From an uncultured Bacteroidales bacterium (GTDB taxonomy: Bacteria; Bacteroidota; Bacteroidia; Bacteroidales; UBA932): a stretch of 64,000 bases of DNA. Position numbers and translations under genes: made by a program. Below the pieces are notes generated by a model. That model saw only the letters and a program-made list of their open reading frames with translations. It made no database searches and was not told the DNA's origin. Of the stretch, positions 1 to 8,254 are shown piece after piece. The DNA is taken from NCBI GenBank assembly GCA_944326355.1, contig CALVDO010000008.1:37395-101394 (forward strand). Direction: 5' to 3'. Within the stretch, counting starts at the first letter, position 1. Each line of letters starts with the position of its first letter.

Positions 1-285
1 GTTGAGTATGTCGTTGAGGTCTCCGAATCCTCCGCTGAAGTCAGGTCCGGCCTGTCCGCCGAGTCCGGCGTGTCCGAACTGGTCGTATTTGGCCTTCTTG
101 TCGGGATCGCTCAAGACCGAGTAAGCCTCGGCGGCCTCCTTGAACTTCTCCTCGGCTTCCTTGTTGCCGGGGTTCTTGTCCGGATGGTACTGGATGGCCT
201 TTTTTCTGTAGGCTTTCTTTATTTCTTCAAGTGTGGCGTTCCTGTCGACGCCGAGCACTTCATAGTAATCTCTCTTTTCTGCCAT
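1..285 (-). CDS. dnaJ: Chaperone DnaJ, N-terminal part (runs off the window)
   Basis: This is the J-domain and start of the glycine-rich linker of the Hsp40 co-chaperone that stimulates DnaK ATPase in the cytoplasm. From the ATG at 285 the reverse strand reads [13 protein letters not shown], then the diagnostic HPD motif at residues 34-36 (YHPDKNPGN), then helix IV ([11 protein letters not shown]). It reaches a Gly/Phe-rich stretch (FSGGFGD) where the window ends after 95 codons, so the zinc-finger and C-terminal domains lie outside. The gene follows grpE on the same strand with 42 bp between them, a common chaperone operon. The identification is secure; only completeness is unknown. Confidence 0.97.
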   Translation of the reverse strand, partial: MAEKRDYYEVLGVDRNATLEEIKKAYRKKAIQYHPDKNPGNKEAEEKFKEAAEAYSVLSDPDKKAKYDQFGHAGLGGQAGPDFSGGFGDLNDILN

Positions 286-327
286 AGTGTCGCTCCTCTT
301 TTGTCAAATGCCGTCTGTAGCGCGGAA

Positions 328-960
328 TCAGATGCCCACCACGACTTTGGCGAATCTTATCACCTTGCCGTTGAGTGTGTATCCGGTCTGCACGACATCG
401 TAGACCTTGCCCTTTTTCTCCTGATCCTCCACCGGAAACTGGGCCACTGCCTCATGCAGGTCCGTGTCGAATTCCTTGTCTCTGGCCTCAATTGCGGCGA
501 GCCCCTTGGTCTTGAGGTAGCCGAGAAGCTTGCCGTAGATCAGTTCAGTGCCTTCTTTGGCCGCATCGCTGTCAGACGATTTCGAGAGCGCGTCCATCGC
601 TCTCTCGCAGTCGTCGAGAATCGGCAGAAGTCCCTTTATCGTCTCTTCGGCGGCCACGCTCACGAGTTCGAGCTTTTCCTGTGCGTTACGCCTGCGGAAA
701 TTGTCGAATTCGGCCATCAGCCTCAGGTAGTCGTCTTTTTCCTTGGCGAGTTTTGCGCGTGTCTCCTCGAGCTCCTTCTCGAGCTTTTCAGCCCGTTCCT
801 TCTCCTTCTTTTCCTCTTTCATCTCCCTGCGTGACATCTTCTTCTCCTTCACGTCGTCCTGAACTTCAGTCTCATTGTCCTGAACTTCAAGCTCATTATC
901 CTGTTCCTGTATGACCTCTTTCCCCGTAACGGTCTCTTTTTCTGTGTTTTCCTGTGACAT
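328..960 (-). CDS. grpE: Nucleotide exchange factor GrpE
   Basis: GrpE releases ADP from DnaK in the cytoplasm. The 210-residue product starts with a charged, disordered region (repeated EVQDNE-type segments, residues 1-50). A long Lys/Glu-rich coiled coil follows, leading into the GrpE core DYLRLMAEFDNFRRRN near residue 100. The C-terminal beta domain contains LHEAVAQFP and ends GYTLNGKVIRFAKVVVGI, the usual GrpE ending. It lies directly upstream of dnaJ on the same strand and is probably cotranscribed with it. The ATG at 960 fits the family length. The 174 bp upstream contain the terminator of the uronate operon; I see no exact TAnnTTTG box there, so the promoter is unassigned. Confidence 0.97.
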   Translation of the reverse strand: MSQENTEKETVTGKEVIQEQDNELEVQDNETEVQDDVKEKKMSRREMKEEKKEKERAEKLEKELEETRAKLAKEKDDYLRLMAEFDNFRRRNAQEKLELVSVAAEETIKGLLPILDDCERAMDALSKSSDSDAAKEGTELIYGKLLGYLKTKGLAAIEARDKEFDTDLHEAVAQFPVEDQEKKGKVYDVVQTGYTLNGKVIRFAKVVVGI

Positions 961-1050
961 TTCTCTATATGTTTTAGCATCGCGGCCTGACGCCGCCCGA
1001 GCGCTGACAGCAAAATATCTGCCAATCCGTTTTCATGACGTATTGTCAGT

Positions 1051-1083
1051 CAAAAGACGCGGCCTCGAATGCGGACCGCGTCT
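1051..1083 (-). terminator. Terminator of the uronate operon
   Basis: An 8-bp inverted repeat, AGACGCGG (1055-1062) with CCGCGTCT (1076-1083), is followed on the reverse strand by a short T run at 1054-1051. It lies just downstream of the transporter stop at 1135 and upstream of grpE, so it should end the kdgK-eda-transporter transcript. Confidence 0.6.
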
Positions 1084-1134
1084 CTTCTGCCTGTATGACA
1101 GCATCTGCCGAAATTTCAACAGCTGATGCCGTCA

Positions 1135-2652
1135 TCATTTCATTTCTATCACCTTATATTTAGGAACGAGCGCCTTCATAATCATCCATGCCACGATATA
1201 TGCCACTGCGCAGCAGCAGAACACGATCATGTAGCCTGCCGCCTTGCCTTCAAAGCCGAGGAAGCGGAATGTGTCCCCCATTCTGGCCGAGTAGTCGAAG
1301 AGGCGGCCTGCGCCGAGCTGGATGAAGAATGATCCGATTCCTCCTGCCATGCCTCCGATTCCGGTGATTGTGGATATGGCGGATTTAGGGAACATGTCGC
1401 CGATGGTCGAGAACAGGTTGGCGGACCATGCCTGATGTCCGGCTCCTGCGAGACCGATGATGATGGCCGGCCACCATACCGACATCGCTCCTGCGCTCTG
1501 TGCAAAGAGGGCCGGAAGCGGAAGGAACGCGAATATGAGCATCGCGAGCATTCGTCCGGCATACGGGTTCATGCCCTTCTTCTCGACGAAGAGTCTCGGC
1601 AGGTAGCCTCCGAAGATGGAGAGTACCGTGACGATGGCGTAGAGTGTCGTGATCAGGGCCACTCCCATGCCTGAGCTGGACGCATATCCATACTGGTCTG
1701 AGAAATAGGCCGGTGCCCAGAACAGGTAGAACCACCAGACGCCGTCGGTGAAGAACTTGCCGACGATGAATGACCATGTCTGCCTGTAGGTAAAGCATTT
1801 CCAGAGAGGGATGCTCTTCTGTTCGGCGTTCTGGCGTGTCGCGGCCTCAGGCTCAGCCTTTTCGTCCTGATGGATGTAGTCGAGCTCGGCCTGATTGACG
1901 TGCTTCGACTTCTCAGGCTTGTTGTACATGAATACCCAGAAGGCCATCCAGATGTAGCCGAGAGCTCCGATGATGATGAAGGCCATCTCCCAGCCTCCGC
2001 CCACGCCTCTGTCCTTGAAGAACTGTGCGAGGACAGGTATGGTGGCAGGGGCGATGAGCGCTCCAATGGATGCTCCGGAATTGAAGATCGACGTCGCGAA
2101 GGCGCGGTCTTTCTTAGGGAAATATTCGGCGGTCACCTTGATTGCGGCAGGGAAGTTGCCCGCCTCTCCGAGAGCGAGAATGCAGCGGGCGGCGATAAAG
2201 AGCCATACGCTCGTGGACGCTATCGCCAGCGCTGCTGCCGACCCTGCCTCCACTGCGGTCATCGCCGCGGCGCTTTCATAGCCTTCGATGTGGACGGTAA
2301 GCCATCCGCAGATGGCATGGAGACATGCTCCCGTCGACCATATTCCGATGGACCAGAGGTAGCCCTTTCTGGTCCCCATCCAGTCCACAAATTTGCCGGC
2401 GAAAAGCATACATACGGCGTAGACAATTGAAAATACGGCTGTTATGAGTCCGTAGTCGGCGTCGGTCCAATGAAATTCAGGTGCAATAAAATCTTTCCAT
2501 GTCAATGACAGCACCTGACGGTCCATATAGTTGACGGTGGTAGCCACAAAAAGCAGCACCACCATCCACCAGCGCCAGTTGGTCATCAGTTTTTTTGTCG
2601 TGCTTTGTTCCATTTGATGTGTTTTGGCTGTTTGTTGAATCCGTGTTATCAT
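1135..2652 (-). CDS. MFS transporter, hexuronate (ExuT)-like
   Basis: This is a major facilitator superfamily permease, probably a proton symporter for hexuronates or KDG in the inner membrane. The product has about 12 hydrophobic segments. Near residue 43 it carries the ExuT/GudP-like signature NYMDRQVLS, and further on [17 protein letters not shown], typical of the anion:cation symporter branch. At 505 residues it is longer than most ExuT proteins (about 430) because of extended loops. The start is ambiguous: ATG at 2652 overlaps the aldolase stop by four bases, while ATG at 2613 (MEQSTTKK) is 36 bp past that stop. Position after kdgK and eda argues for uronate or KDG uptake; the exact substrate is inferred from context. 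Confidence 0.85.
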   Translation of the reverse strand: MITRIQQTAKTHQMEQSTTKKLMTNWRWWMVVLLFVATTVNYMDRQVLSLTWKDFIAPEFHWTDADYGLITAVFSIVYAVCMLFAGKFVDWMGTRKGYLWSIGIWSTGACLHAICGWLTVHIEGYESAAAMTAVEAGSAAALAIASTSVWLFIAARCILALGEAGNFPAAIKVTAEYFPKKDRAFATSIFNSGASIGALIAPATIPVLAQFFKDRGVGGGWEMAFIIIGALGYIWMAFWVFMYNKPEKSKHVNQAELDYIHQDEKAEPEAATRQNAEQKSIPLWKCFTYRQTWSFIVGKFFTDGVWWFYLFWAPAYFSDQYGYASSSGMGVALITTLYAIVTVLSIFGGYLPRLFVEKKGMNPYAGRMLAMLIFAFLPLPALFAQSAGAMSVWWPAIIIGLAGAGHQAWSANLFSTIGDMFPKSAISTITGIGGMAGGIGSFFIQLGAGRLFDYSARMGDTFRFLGFEGKAAGYMIVFCCCAVAYIVAWMIMKALVPKYKVIEMK

Positions 2653-3317
2653 TTCCTGACTTCGCGGATGATCTCGAGTGCGGAGCGGCAGAGCTCCGTG
2701 ATCCTGCTCCAGTCTCCGGCTGCGATCGCGTCCTTAGGGAAGAGGTTGCTGCCCATTCCGACACAGGTCACTCCTGCCTTGAACCATCCTTCGAGGTTGC
2801 TCTTCTCAGGCTTCACGCCTCCGGTCACCATGATCTGGCTCCACGGCATCGGCGCTCTGAGTCCCTTTACGAAGGCAGGCCCGAGCACATCGCCGGGGAA
2901 TACCTTGCAGAGGTCGCATCCGAGCTCCTGAGCGGCGCCTATTTCCGACACGCTGCCGCATCCCGGGCAGTATGGGATAAGCCTCCGGTTGCACACCGGC
3001 GCGATGGCTGGATTGAACAGCGGGCCGACCACGAAGTTGGCTCCGAGCTGTATGTAGAGGGCCGCCGTGGCCGGATCAACGACAGAGCCTACGCCGAGGA
3101 TCATCCCCGGGAGCTCCTTTTCGGCGTATTTGACGAGCTCGCCGAACACTTCCTGAGCGAAGTCTCCTCTGTTGGTGAATTCGAATGCTCTCACTCCGCC
3201 TTCATGGCAAGCCTTGAGCACTGCCTTTGCCGTCTCGAGGTCCGCGCTGTAGAATACCGGGACCATTCCGGTCTCTTTCATGGCTGAAAGGACCTGCATC
3301 TTATTGTATTTTGCCAT
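2649..3317 (-). CDS. eda: KDPG / KHG aldolase
   Basis: This class I aldolase cleaves 2-keto-3-deoxy-6-phosphogluconate to pyruvate and glyceraldehyde-3-phosphate. The 222-residue length is normal. The active-site Glu is visible at position 46 (FEFTNRG), and the Schiff-base Lys is near 138 in [10 protein letters not shown]. The phosphate-binding loop follows in [10 protein letters not shown] and [12 protein letters not shown]. It sits 55 bp downstream of KDG kinase, the enzyme that makes its substrate, and its stop codon overlaps a possible start of the transporter (ATGA). The three genes therefore look like one operon for the last steps of uronate degradation. Confidence 0.95.
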   Translation of the reverse strand: MAKYNKMQVLSAMKETGMVPVFYSADLETAKAVLKACHEGGVRAFEFTNRGDFAQEVFGELVKYAEKELPGMILGVGSVVDPATAALYIQLGANFVVGPLFNPAIAPVCNRRLIPYCPGCGSVSEIGAAQELGCDLCKVFPGDVLGPAFVKGLRAPMPWSQIMVTGGVKPEKSNLEGWFKAGVTCVGMGSNLFPKDAIAAGDWSRITELCRSALEIIREVRK

Positions 3318-3372
3318 TTTAAAGTTTTTTTTCGATGTCTGCGTTCCTTATGGCGGATTCCGGATCCGCCGT

Positions 3373-4413
3373 TTATCTTGACACTCTTCCTGAGCCGTCT
3401 CCCTTCATGAGGTTCTCGACCTCGGCTGCCGTCACCTGGTTGTAGTCGCCGAAGATGGTGTGCTTCAGACATGAAGCCGCAACCGCAAAATTGAGAGCCT
3501 TCTGGTCATCGCCCGCATAGGTCAGGAGCCCGTAGATGAGTCCGCCCATGAATGAGTCGCCTCCTCCCACTCTGTCGACGATATGGGTGATGTCATATCT
3601 CGGCGACTGATAGAGCTTCTCTCCGTCGAAGAGGACGCCTCCCCAGGTGTTGTGGTTGGCGTTGATTGAGCCTCTGAGCGTAATGATGACCTTCTTTGCG
3701 CGTGGAAACTTCGCCATGAGCTGGCGGCATACGCTTTCGAATTCGGCGGCGTTCACCTCTCCCTTGGTTGCGGTGACGTCGAAGCCTTCAGGCTTTATTC
3801 CGAACACTTTTTCTGCGTCTTCCTCGTTGCCGAGAATCACGTCGCAGCCTTCCACGAGAGCCGGCATGACTTCAGACGCCGTCTTGCCGTATTTCCAGAG
3901 ATTCTTTCTGTAGTTGAGGTCGCAAGATACGGTGACTCCGAGTCTGTTGGCCGCCTTGATGGCCTCGAGGCACACGTCCGCCGCCCCCTGGCTTATGGCC
4001 GGAGTGATGCCTGTCCAATGGAACCAGTCGGCGCCCTCGAACACCTTGTCCCAGTCGATCATTCCCTTCTCGATCTCGGAGATGGCTGAGTGGGCCCTGT
4101 CGTAGATGACCTTGCTTGCGCGAGCCACGGCCCCCGTCTCGAGGAAGTAGATGCCGAGCCTGTCGCCGCCGAAGATGCAGTGCTTCGTGCCTACGCCGTA
4201 GCTGTGGAGGTCCCTTATGCAGCTCTGGGCGATGTCGTTTTTCGGAAATCTGGTCACGAACTCGGTCTCAATGCCGTAGTTTGCGAGTGAGACGGCCACA
4301 TTGGCTTCGCCTCCTCCGAAAGTGGCTGCGAATTCCCTTGCCTGCGAAAATCTCAGATAACCTGGTGTGGAAAGTCGGAGCATGATCTCTCCGAAAGTGA
4401 TTACTTTTGGCAT
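3373..4413 (-). CDS. kdgK: 2-keto-3-deoxygluconate kinase (PfkB family)
   Basis: This cytoplasmic ATP-dependent kinase would convert KDG to KDPG. The 346-residue product begins MPKVITFGEIMLRLSTPG and has the first PfkB signature at FGGGEANVAVSLA. The second signature is DRVGGGDSFMGGL near residue 286, with the catalytic Asp in the GGGD motif. PfkB kinases vary in substrate, but pairing with eda and a hexuronate-type transporter makes KDG the best guess. A TAnnTTTG box (4478-4485) and an operator-like inverted repeat lie just upstream, facing the LacI regulator, which suggests substrate-induced control. Confidence 0.9.
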   Translation of the reverse strand: MPKVITFGEIMLRLSTPGYLRFSQAREFAATFGGGEANVAVSLANYGIETEFVTRFPKNDIAQSCIRDLHSYGVGTKHCIFGGDRLGIYFLETGAVARASKVIYDRAHSAISEIEKGMIDWDKVFEGADWFHWTGITPAISQGAADVCLEAIKAANRLGVTVSCDLNYRKNLWKYGKTASEVMPALVEGCDVILGNEEDAEKVFGIKPEGFDVTATKGEVNAAEFESVCRQLMAKFPRAKKVIITLRGSINANHNTWGGVLFDGEKLYQSPRYDITHIVDRVGGGDSFMGGLIYGLLTYAGDDQKALNFAVAASCLKHTIFGDYNQVTAAEVENLMKGDGSGRVSR

Positions 4414-4450
4414 ATCGAATCGTTTTTTAGATTGGTCGTCAGTATGTTGG

Positions 4451-4470
4451 CGTGCTCACGAACAGGCACG
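4451..4470. promoter_or_regulatory. Operator-like inverted repeat at the kdgK transcription start
   Basis: CGTGC (4451-4455) and GCACG (4466-4470) form a perfect inverted repeat with a 10-bp spacer. It starts 7 bp beyond the -7 box of kdgK (4478-4485), where RNA polymerase would initiate. A second short palindrome, CGTG-N6-CACG, lies at 4504-4517 between the divergent promoters. Binding by the adjacent LacI protein is an inference. Confidence 0.45.
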
Positions 4471-4477
4471 CACCCTG

Positions 4478-4485
4478 CAAAATTA
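4478..4485 (-). promoter_or_regulatory. Promoter -7 element for kdgK-eda-transporter
   Basis: The reverse strand reads TAATTTTG, an exact match to the Bacteroidota -7 consensus TAnnTTTG, 64 bp upstream of the kdgK start. I see no good -33 element. Confidence 0.55.
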
Positions 4486-4527
4486 ACAATATTTTCATAT
4501 TGTCGTGCTCGTTCACGGAAATTTTTG

Positions 4528-4535
4528 TACTTTTG
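4528..4535 (+). promoter_or_regulatory. Promoter -7 element for the LacI-type regulator
   Basis: TACTTTTG matches TAnnTTTG and lies 50 bp upstream of the regulator start at 4586. The divergent kdgK -7 box is 42 bp away, so both promoters share one control region. Confidence 0.5.
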
Positions 4536-4585
4536 TTCACGCGACCGGACGGGCAGTCCTGTCGAAGAGCTAAAGAATCCATACG

Positions 4586-5644
4586 ATGAATAAGGACAGC
4601 AAGATCACGATCAACGATGTCGCCAGGCTCTCTGGTCTCTCCAAAGGCACTGTCGACAGGGTGCTTCACAACAGGGGAGAGGTTTCCGCAAAGAGTCGGG
4701 AGAAGGTCCTCAAAGTCATCGAGGAATGCGGCTACCGCCCCAACATCTACGCGTCCCTGCTTGCTTCAAAAAAGGCCCACAAGATAGTATGTCTGATTCC
4801 GGACTTCGCTCCCGGGGACTTCTGGGAGCTGACTGAGAAGGGAATAGGGAAGGGCAGGGAAGCCGCCTCCACCTACGGCATATCCGTTGTCACCGTGCAG
4901 TATGACCAGTATGACATGGAGTCATTCCGCAGCGCATGTGCCAGAACGCTTGAGGAAAATCCGACGGGGGTGATCATCGCGCCGATGTTCCGGATTGAGA
5001 CCCTCAAGTTTGTGAATGAGTTGAGAGAGAGGGGAATATCGTACATGTACATAGATTCCAGGCTCGAGGATGACAATTATCTCGCCTATTTCGGGATGCC
5101 GATGTATCAGAGCGGCTATCTCTGCGCCGACATGCTTACGGGAGGCCGTGACGTGCGCAAGGTCAACATCATAAGGATAGCCCGCGACAAGAAGGGCCTT
5201 TCCGATCCGACCGTGACTCGGCGAACCGGATTTCTCGACTACATGGATACCTATTATCCGGACTGCGCCGTCGAAAACGTCTTCATAGATCCCAAGGACA
5301 GGGGAGACATCTTCGCCAAGCTCGACGCCCTCTTCAGAGACGAGCCGGATCCGGAGAAATATCTCGTGATGTTCAACTCGAGGATACATCTTGTTGCGGA
5401 CTATCTCAGGAGCAGGGACATCCGCACCTGCCGCGTGGTGGGCTTCGATGTGCTCGACCGCAATCTCGCTGCGGTCAGGGAGGGCTTCGTGCAGATTCTC
5501 ATCGCGCAGCATTCGGACATTCAGGCCGCTTCGGCAATTGCGGCGATGACCGACTGGCTCCTGCTCGGCAAGCCTCTCGCCAGAAAGGACAACTACACTC
5601 AGATGGACATTCTCAACCGCTACAACTGCGACTACTATCTTTAG
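4586..5644 (+). CDS. LacI-family transcriptional regulator
   Basis: This is a DNA-binding regulator with an N-terminal LacI helix-turn-helix (ITINDVARLSGLSKGTVDRVL, residues 7-27) and hinge helix (YRPNIYASLLASKK). A periplasmic-binding-protein-like effector domain makes up residues 70-352. The length of 352 residues is normal. The hinge continues directly into KIVCLIPDF, the first strand of the sensor domain. It is divergent from kdgK-eda-transporter and 172 bp away, the classic position for a local uronate-responsive regulator. The inducer is unknown; KDG or a related uronate is the natural guess. Confidence 0.93.
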   Translation: MNKDSKITINDVARLSGLSKGTVDRVLHNRGEVSAKSREKVLKVIEECGYRPNIYASLLASKKAHKIVCLIPDFAPGDFWELTEKGIGKGREAASTYGISVVTVQYDQYDMESFRSACARTLEENPTGVIIAPMFRIETLKFVNELRERGISYMYIDSRLEDDNYLAYFGMPMYQSGYLCADMLTGGRDVRKVNIIRIARDKKGLSDPTVTRRTGFLDYMDTYYPDCAVENVFIDPKDRGDIFAKLDALFRDEPDPEKYLVMFNSRIHLVADYLRSRDIRTCRVVGFDVLDRNLAAVREGFVQILIAQHSDIQAASAIAAMTDWLLLGKPLARKDNYTQMDILNRYNCDYYL

Positions 5645-5692
5645 CGGCAGCCGTCAGACTGCAGAGATTTTTATTGAAAGGAGTATAGGAAG

Positions 5693-5739
5693 ACAGCCGT
5701 TCCGGCAGCCGATATGAAGGGCTGTGCCGGAACGGCTGT
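5693..5739. terminator. Bidirectional terminator hairpin between convergent genes
   Basis: A perfect 15-bp inverted repeat (arms 5693-5707 and 5725-5739, ACAGCCGTTCCGGCA and its complement) separates the LacI-type gene from the convergent outer-membrane protein gene. The right arm recurs almost intact at 5767-5780 with one base missing, so an alternative pairing is possible. There is no strong T run on either side. Confidence 0.5.
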
Positions 5740-5786
5740 ATGAGTGCCGGCCTGCCGCTAAGGCTATGCCGGAACGCTGTCAGGTT

Positions 5787-6305
5787 TCAGAATACGAAGC
5801 CGAGGCTTATGCCGATCTGGTTGGTCTTCAGTTTGGAATTGACCACCGGGTCATTCATTCTGAACGAATAGAGCTCATACTTCAGAGCGATGTTCAGCGC
5901 GAAGTTCTTGCGCATGGCCGTGCATATTCCGAATGACGGCTGCAGCAGAAACCCGCCGGAGATCCCGTAGTCGTAGTTGATCTTCGTGCCCATGTCTACG
6001 CAAGCCATCAGATCGAGATTCTTCGCCACTGGAAAATAGCCTTTCAGATCGAGATAAAGAGGGAAATATGCCTCTTCATCGCTGAAATTCTCGGCGATGC
6101 CTATTCCCGCTCCGGCATAAAAGTATCTTGAGAATCTCACGCCGTTTATGACATCGATTCGCGCGTAGTGGAAGTCTTCATCAAGGCCGAACGCATATCC
6201 GAGTACCGCTTCACCCTGATACTTGAACCTTTTTTCCTGCTGTTCCTGTGCATTGGCGGATACCGTCATCATCAGTACGCATAAGAATAATAATATCCGT
6301 TTCAT
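5787..6305 (-). CDS. Small outer-membrane beta-barrel protein
   Basis: The 172-residue product starts with a signal peptide (MKRILLFLCVLMMTVSANA). It continues with alternating hydrophobic strands typical of 8-strand barrels, such as VRFSRYFYAGAGIGIAENF and FPLYLDLKGYFPV. It ends in TNQIGISLGFVF, a C-terminal aromatic strand like those recognised by the BAM machinery. It resembles the OMP_b-brl / PorT-like proteins of Bacteroidota; no function can be assigned. Its neighbours are a convergent LacI regulator and an upstream peptide transporter on the same strand, 113 bp away. Confidence 0.8.
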   Translation of the reverse strand: MKRILLFLCVLMMTVSANAQEQQEKRFKYQGEAVLGYAFGLDEDFHYARIDVINGVRFSRYFYAGAGIGIAENFSDEEAYFPLYLDLKGYFPVAKNLDLMACVDMGTKINYDYGISGGFLLQPSFGICTAMRKNFALNIALKYELYSFRMNDPVVNSKLKTNQIGISLGFVF

Positions 6306-6357
6306 ATTCCAATGATTTGATTTTTTATGATTTGACCGTCATCCATATGCCAAAGTT

Positions 6358-6367
6358 CCCCCCCCCC
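6358..6367. repeat. Ten-base poly-C tract in an intergenic region
   Basis: A run of ten C residues lies between the POT transporter stop and the barrel gene start. It sits in an imperfect inverted repeat (AGTTCC ... GGAACT, 6355-6390). It is 50 bp upstream of the barrel start. Confidence 0.8.
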
Positions 6368-6418
6368 GTTCAGGAGGAGGAACTATATGAATTGGCCCTC
6401 GGGCAATGTATGCCGCGT

Positions 6419-8098
6419 CTATTTCGTGGCTGCCTCGAGCTTCTTCATTATTGAGAAGATGAAGAGTGCCGAGAGGAGGCAGAGAGTGATGAGAAGTACC
6501 CAGATGCCCCACAGAGGAAGCTTGTCCCAGAGCAGTCCCGGTATTGACACGAGATAGTTGCCCACTGCCGTTGCGGCGAACCAGCACCCCATCATCGCGC
6601 CCTTGTATTTCGGAGGGGCTACCTTCGAGACGAAGGATATTCCCATAGGGGAGAGGAGGAGTTCCGCAAAAGTCAGCACGAGATATGTGGATATGAGCCA
6701 TGTCGGTGACACGAGCTGCGGACTCACTGTCCCGCCGAGCTCTTTAGGAGATGCAAGCCCGATTGATCCGAAAGTCAGGATGAGGAATCCGGCTGCGGCC
6801 ACAATCATTCCCATTCCGATCTTTCTCGGAGCGGACGGCTCTTTGCCCTTTCTGGCGAGCGAGCTGAAGATCGCCAGGGAAATCGGGGTCAGTGCCACCA
6901 CGAAGAACGGGTTGAACTGCTGGAAGTCGGAAGGCTGGATTCTCACGATCTGATCCATGCCGCTGTAGGCCGCGTATGCGCCGCCCCAGAGAAGTATCGT
7001 GGCGATTCCGGAGATCATCTTTCCCCTTCCCGTCTCTGACTGAAGCGTTCCGAACAGAGTATAGATGGATATGGCTATGAGGGCAAGGCTCCAGATGTTG
7101 AAGCCGATTCTCGTCATGCCGACGACGGTGCTCTGGGTGTAGTCTCTTGCGAAGAGGGTCATCGTCGCTCCGTTCTGGTGGAACGACATCCAGAAGAAGA
7201 TCACCACTGCGAACACGAGAAGAAGGGCGGTGATGCGGCTCTTGGTCTGTTCCGGAGAGAGCTCCGGCTCATTGATGAGGGCCGCCTTGGCCTGCTTGGC
7301 GTTGACGTCGGCGTGCTTGAACCACGGTCTGCAGCTGAAATAGATGATGACGGACACGATGAGTGAGACGCAGGCCACCGCAAATCCGTAGTTGTATGCA
7401 GTGGAGAGCTTGTCTATATAGGTGCTGCAGAATGTGTCGAGGCTCATTCCCGATGCTCCGGTCATGGTGGCCTGGATGCCTGTGAGCCTGTCTATGTTTT
7501 CTGTGGCCATCGCCGCCCCTTCGTTGACATGGTCGAGATACTGGTGGGCAAGTGCAGGCACATTGGCGTCGTATGAGAGGCCCGACTTGCCGAGGAAGTG
7601 GTTGGTCACGGCCTTGGCTGCGGTAGGAGCGAACATCGCGCCTATGTTGATCGCCATATAGAAGAGGCTGAAAGCCGAGTCTCGCTTGGCAGAATACTTC
7701 GGATCGTCATATAAGTTGCCCACCATCACCTGCAGGTTGCCCTTGAAGAGGCCCGTTCCTATCGAGATGAGGGCCAGCGCACCGAACATCAGTACTTTGC
7801 CGAATGCGTCGGGACCTGTAGGAATCGAAAGGCAGAGGTAGCCGAGAAACATCACTCCGATGCCTATCGTGACGCATTTCCCGAAGCCTATCTTGTCTGC
7901 AAGGATACCTCCGAACAGCGGCATGAAATATACCGCGGCGAGGAAAATGGAATAGATCTGCGTCGCCACGGCGGATGAAAATCCGAACTTGGCCTGTATG
8001 AACAGCAGAAAAATCGCCAGCATGGTATAGTAGCCGAAGCGTTCACCGGTGTTGGCGAGGGCGAGGGCGAAGAGCCCTTTGGGTTGACCTTTAAACAT
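6419..8098 (-). CDS. POT/PTR2 family di- and tripeptide transporter
   Basis: This is a proton-coupled oligopeptide transporter of the inner membrane with 559 residues and 12 or more membrane segments. The N-terminus carries the family ERFGYY motif (NTGERFGYYTMLAIFLL, residues 17-33). The PTR2 signature region appears as LFKGNLQVMVGNLY followed by FSLFYMAINIGAMFAP. The C-terminus LLLSPMGISFVSKVAPPKYKGAMMG is also typical. It is longer than E. coli DtpA because of an extracytoplasmic insertion near residues 170-230. It is transcribed alone from a TAnnTTTG box at 8196-8203, divergently from the DUF4831 gene. With PepD nearby it suggests growth on peptides. Confidence 0.93.
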   Translation of the reverse strand: MFKGQPKGLFALALANTGERFGYYTMLAIFLLFIQAKFGFSSAVATQIYSIFLAAVYFMPLFGGILADKIGFGKCVTIGIGVMFLGYLCLSIPTGPDAFGKVLMFGALALISIGTGLFKGNLQVMVGNLYDDPKYSAKRDSAFSLFYMAINIGAMFAPTAAKAVTNHFLGKSGLSYDANVPALAHQYLDHVNEGAAMATENIDRLTGIQATMTGASGMSLDTFCSTYIDKLSTAYNYGFAVACVSLIVSVIIYFSCRPWFKHADVNAKQAKAALINEPELSPEQTKSRITALLLVFAVVIFFWMSFHQNGATMTLFARDYTQSTVVGMTRIGFNIWSLALIAISIYTLFGTLQSETGRGKMISGIATILLWGGAYAAYSGMDQIVRIQPSDFQQFNPFFVVALTPISLAIFSSLARKGKEPSAPRKIGMGMIVAAAGFLILTFGSIGLASPKELGGTVSPQLVSPTWLISTYLVLTFAELLLSPMGISFVSKVAPPKYKGAMMGCWFAATAVGNYLVSIPGLLWDKLPLWGIWVLLITLCLLSALFIFSIMKKLEAATK

Positions 8099-8195
8099 AA
8101 TATTCTGGTTTTCAGTTGTTGTGCGGTTATATTACCGGCGTGGGACGCGTGCGTGCGCCGTCTCTTGTCAGGACTCATCCGTCTCCGGCCGCAGA

Positions 8196-8203
8196 CAAAG
8201 GTA
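8196..8203 (-). promoter_or_regulatory. Promoter -7 element for the peptide transporter
   Basis: The reverse strand reads TACCTTTG, matching TAnnTTTG, about 100 bp upstream of the transporter start. No clear -33 element is visible. Confidence 0.5.
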
Positions 8204-8233
8204 GCAATTATGTTCAAAAATGAAATAAATTAG

Positions 8234-8241
8234 TATCTTTG
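8234..8241 (+). promoter_or_regulatory. Promoter -7 element for the DUF4831-pepD pair
   Basis: TATCTTTG matches TAnnTTTG and ends 13 bp before the start codon at 8255, giving a very short leader. The -33 position is unconvincing. Confidence 0.5.
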
Positions 8242-8254
8242 GAAGTCACAAAAC

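Noticed and set aside
70..834. A 254-codon forward frame opposite dnaJ and grpE
   Set aside because: It is antisense to two chaperone genes with clear motifs.
6358..6367. Phase-variable poly-C tract
   Set aside because: It lies outside any coding region and about 50 bp from the nearest start, with no promoter box overlapping it. A regulatory effect is possible but unsupported.
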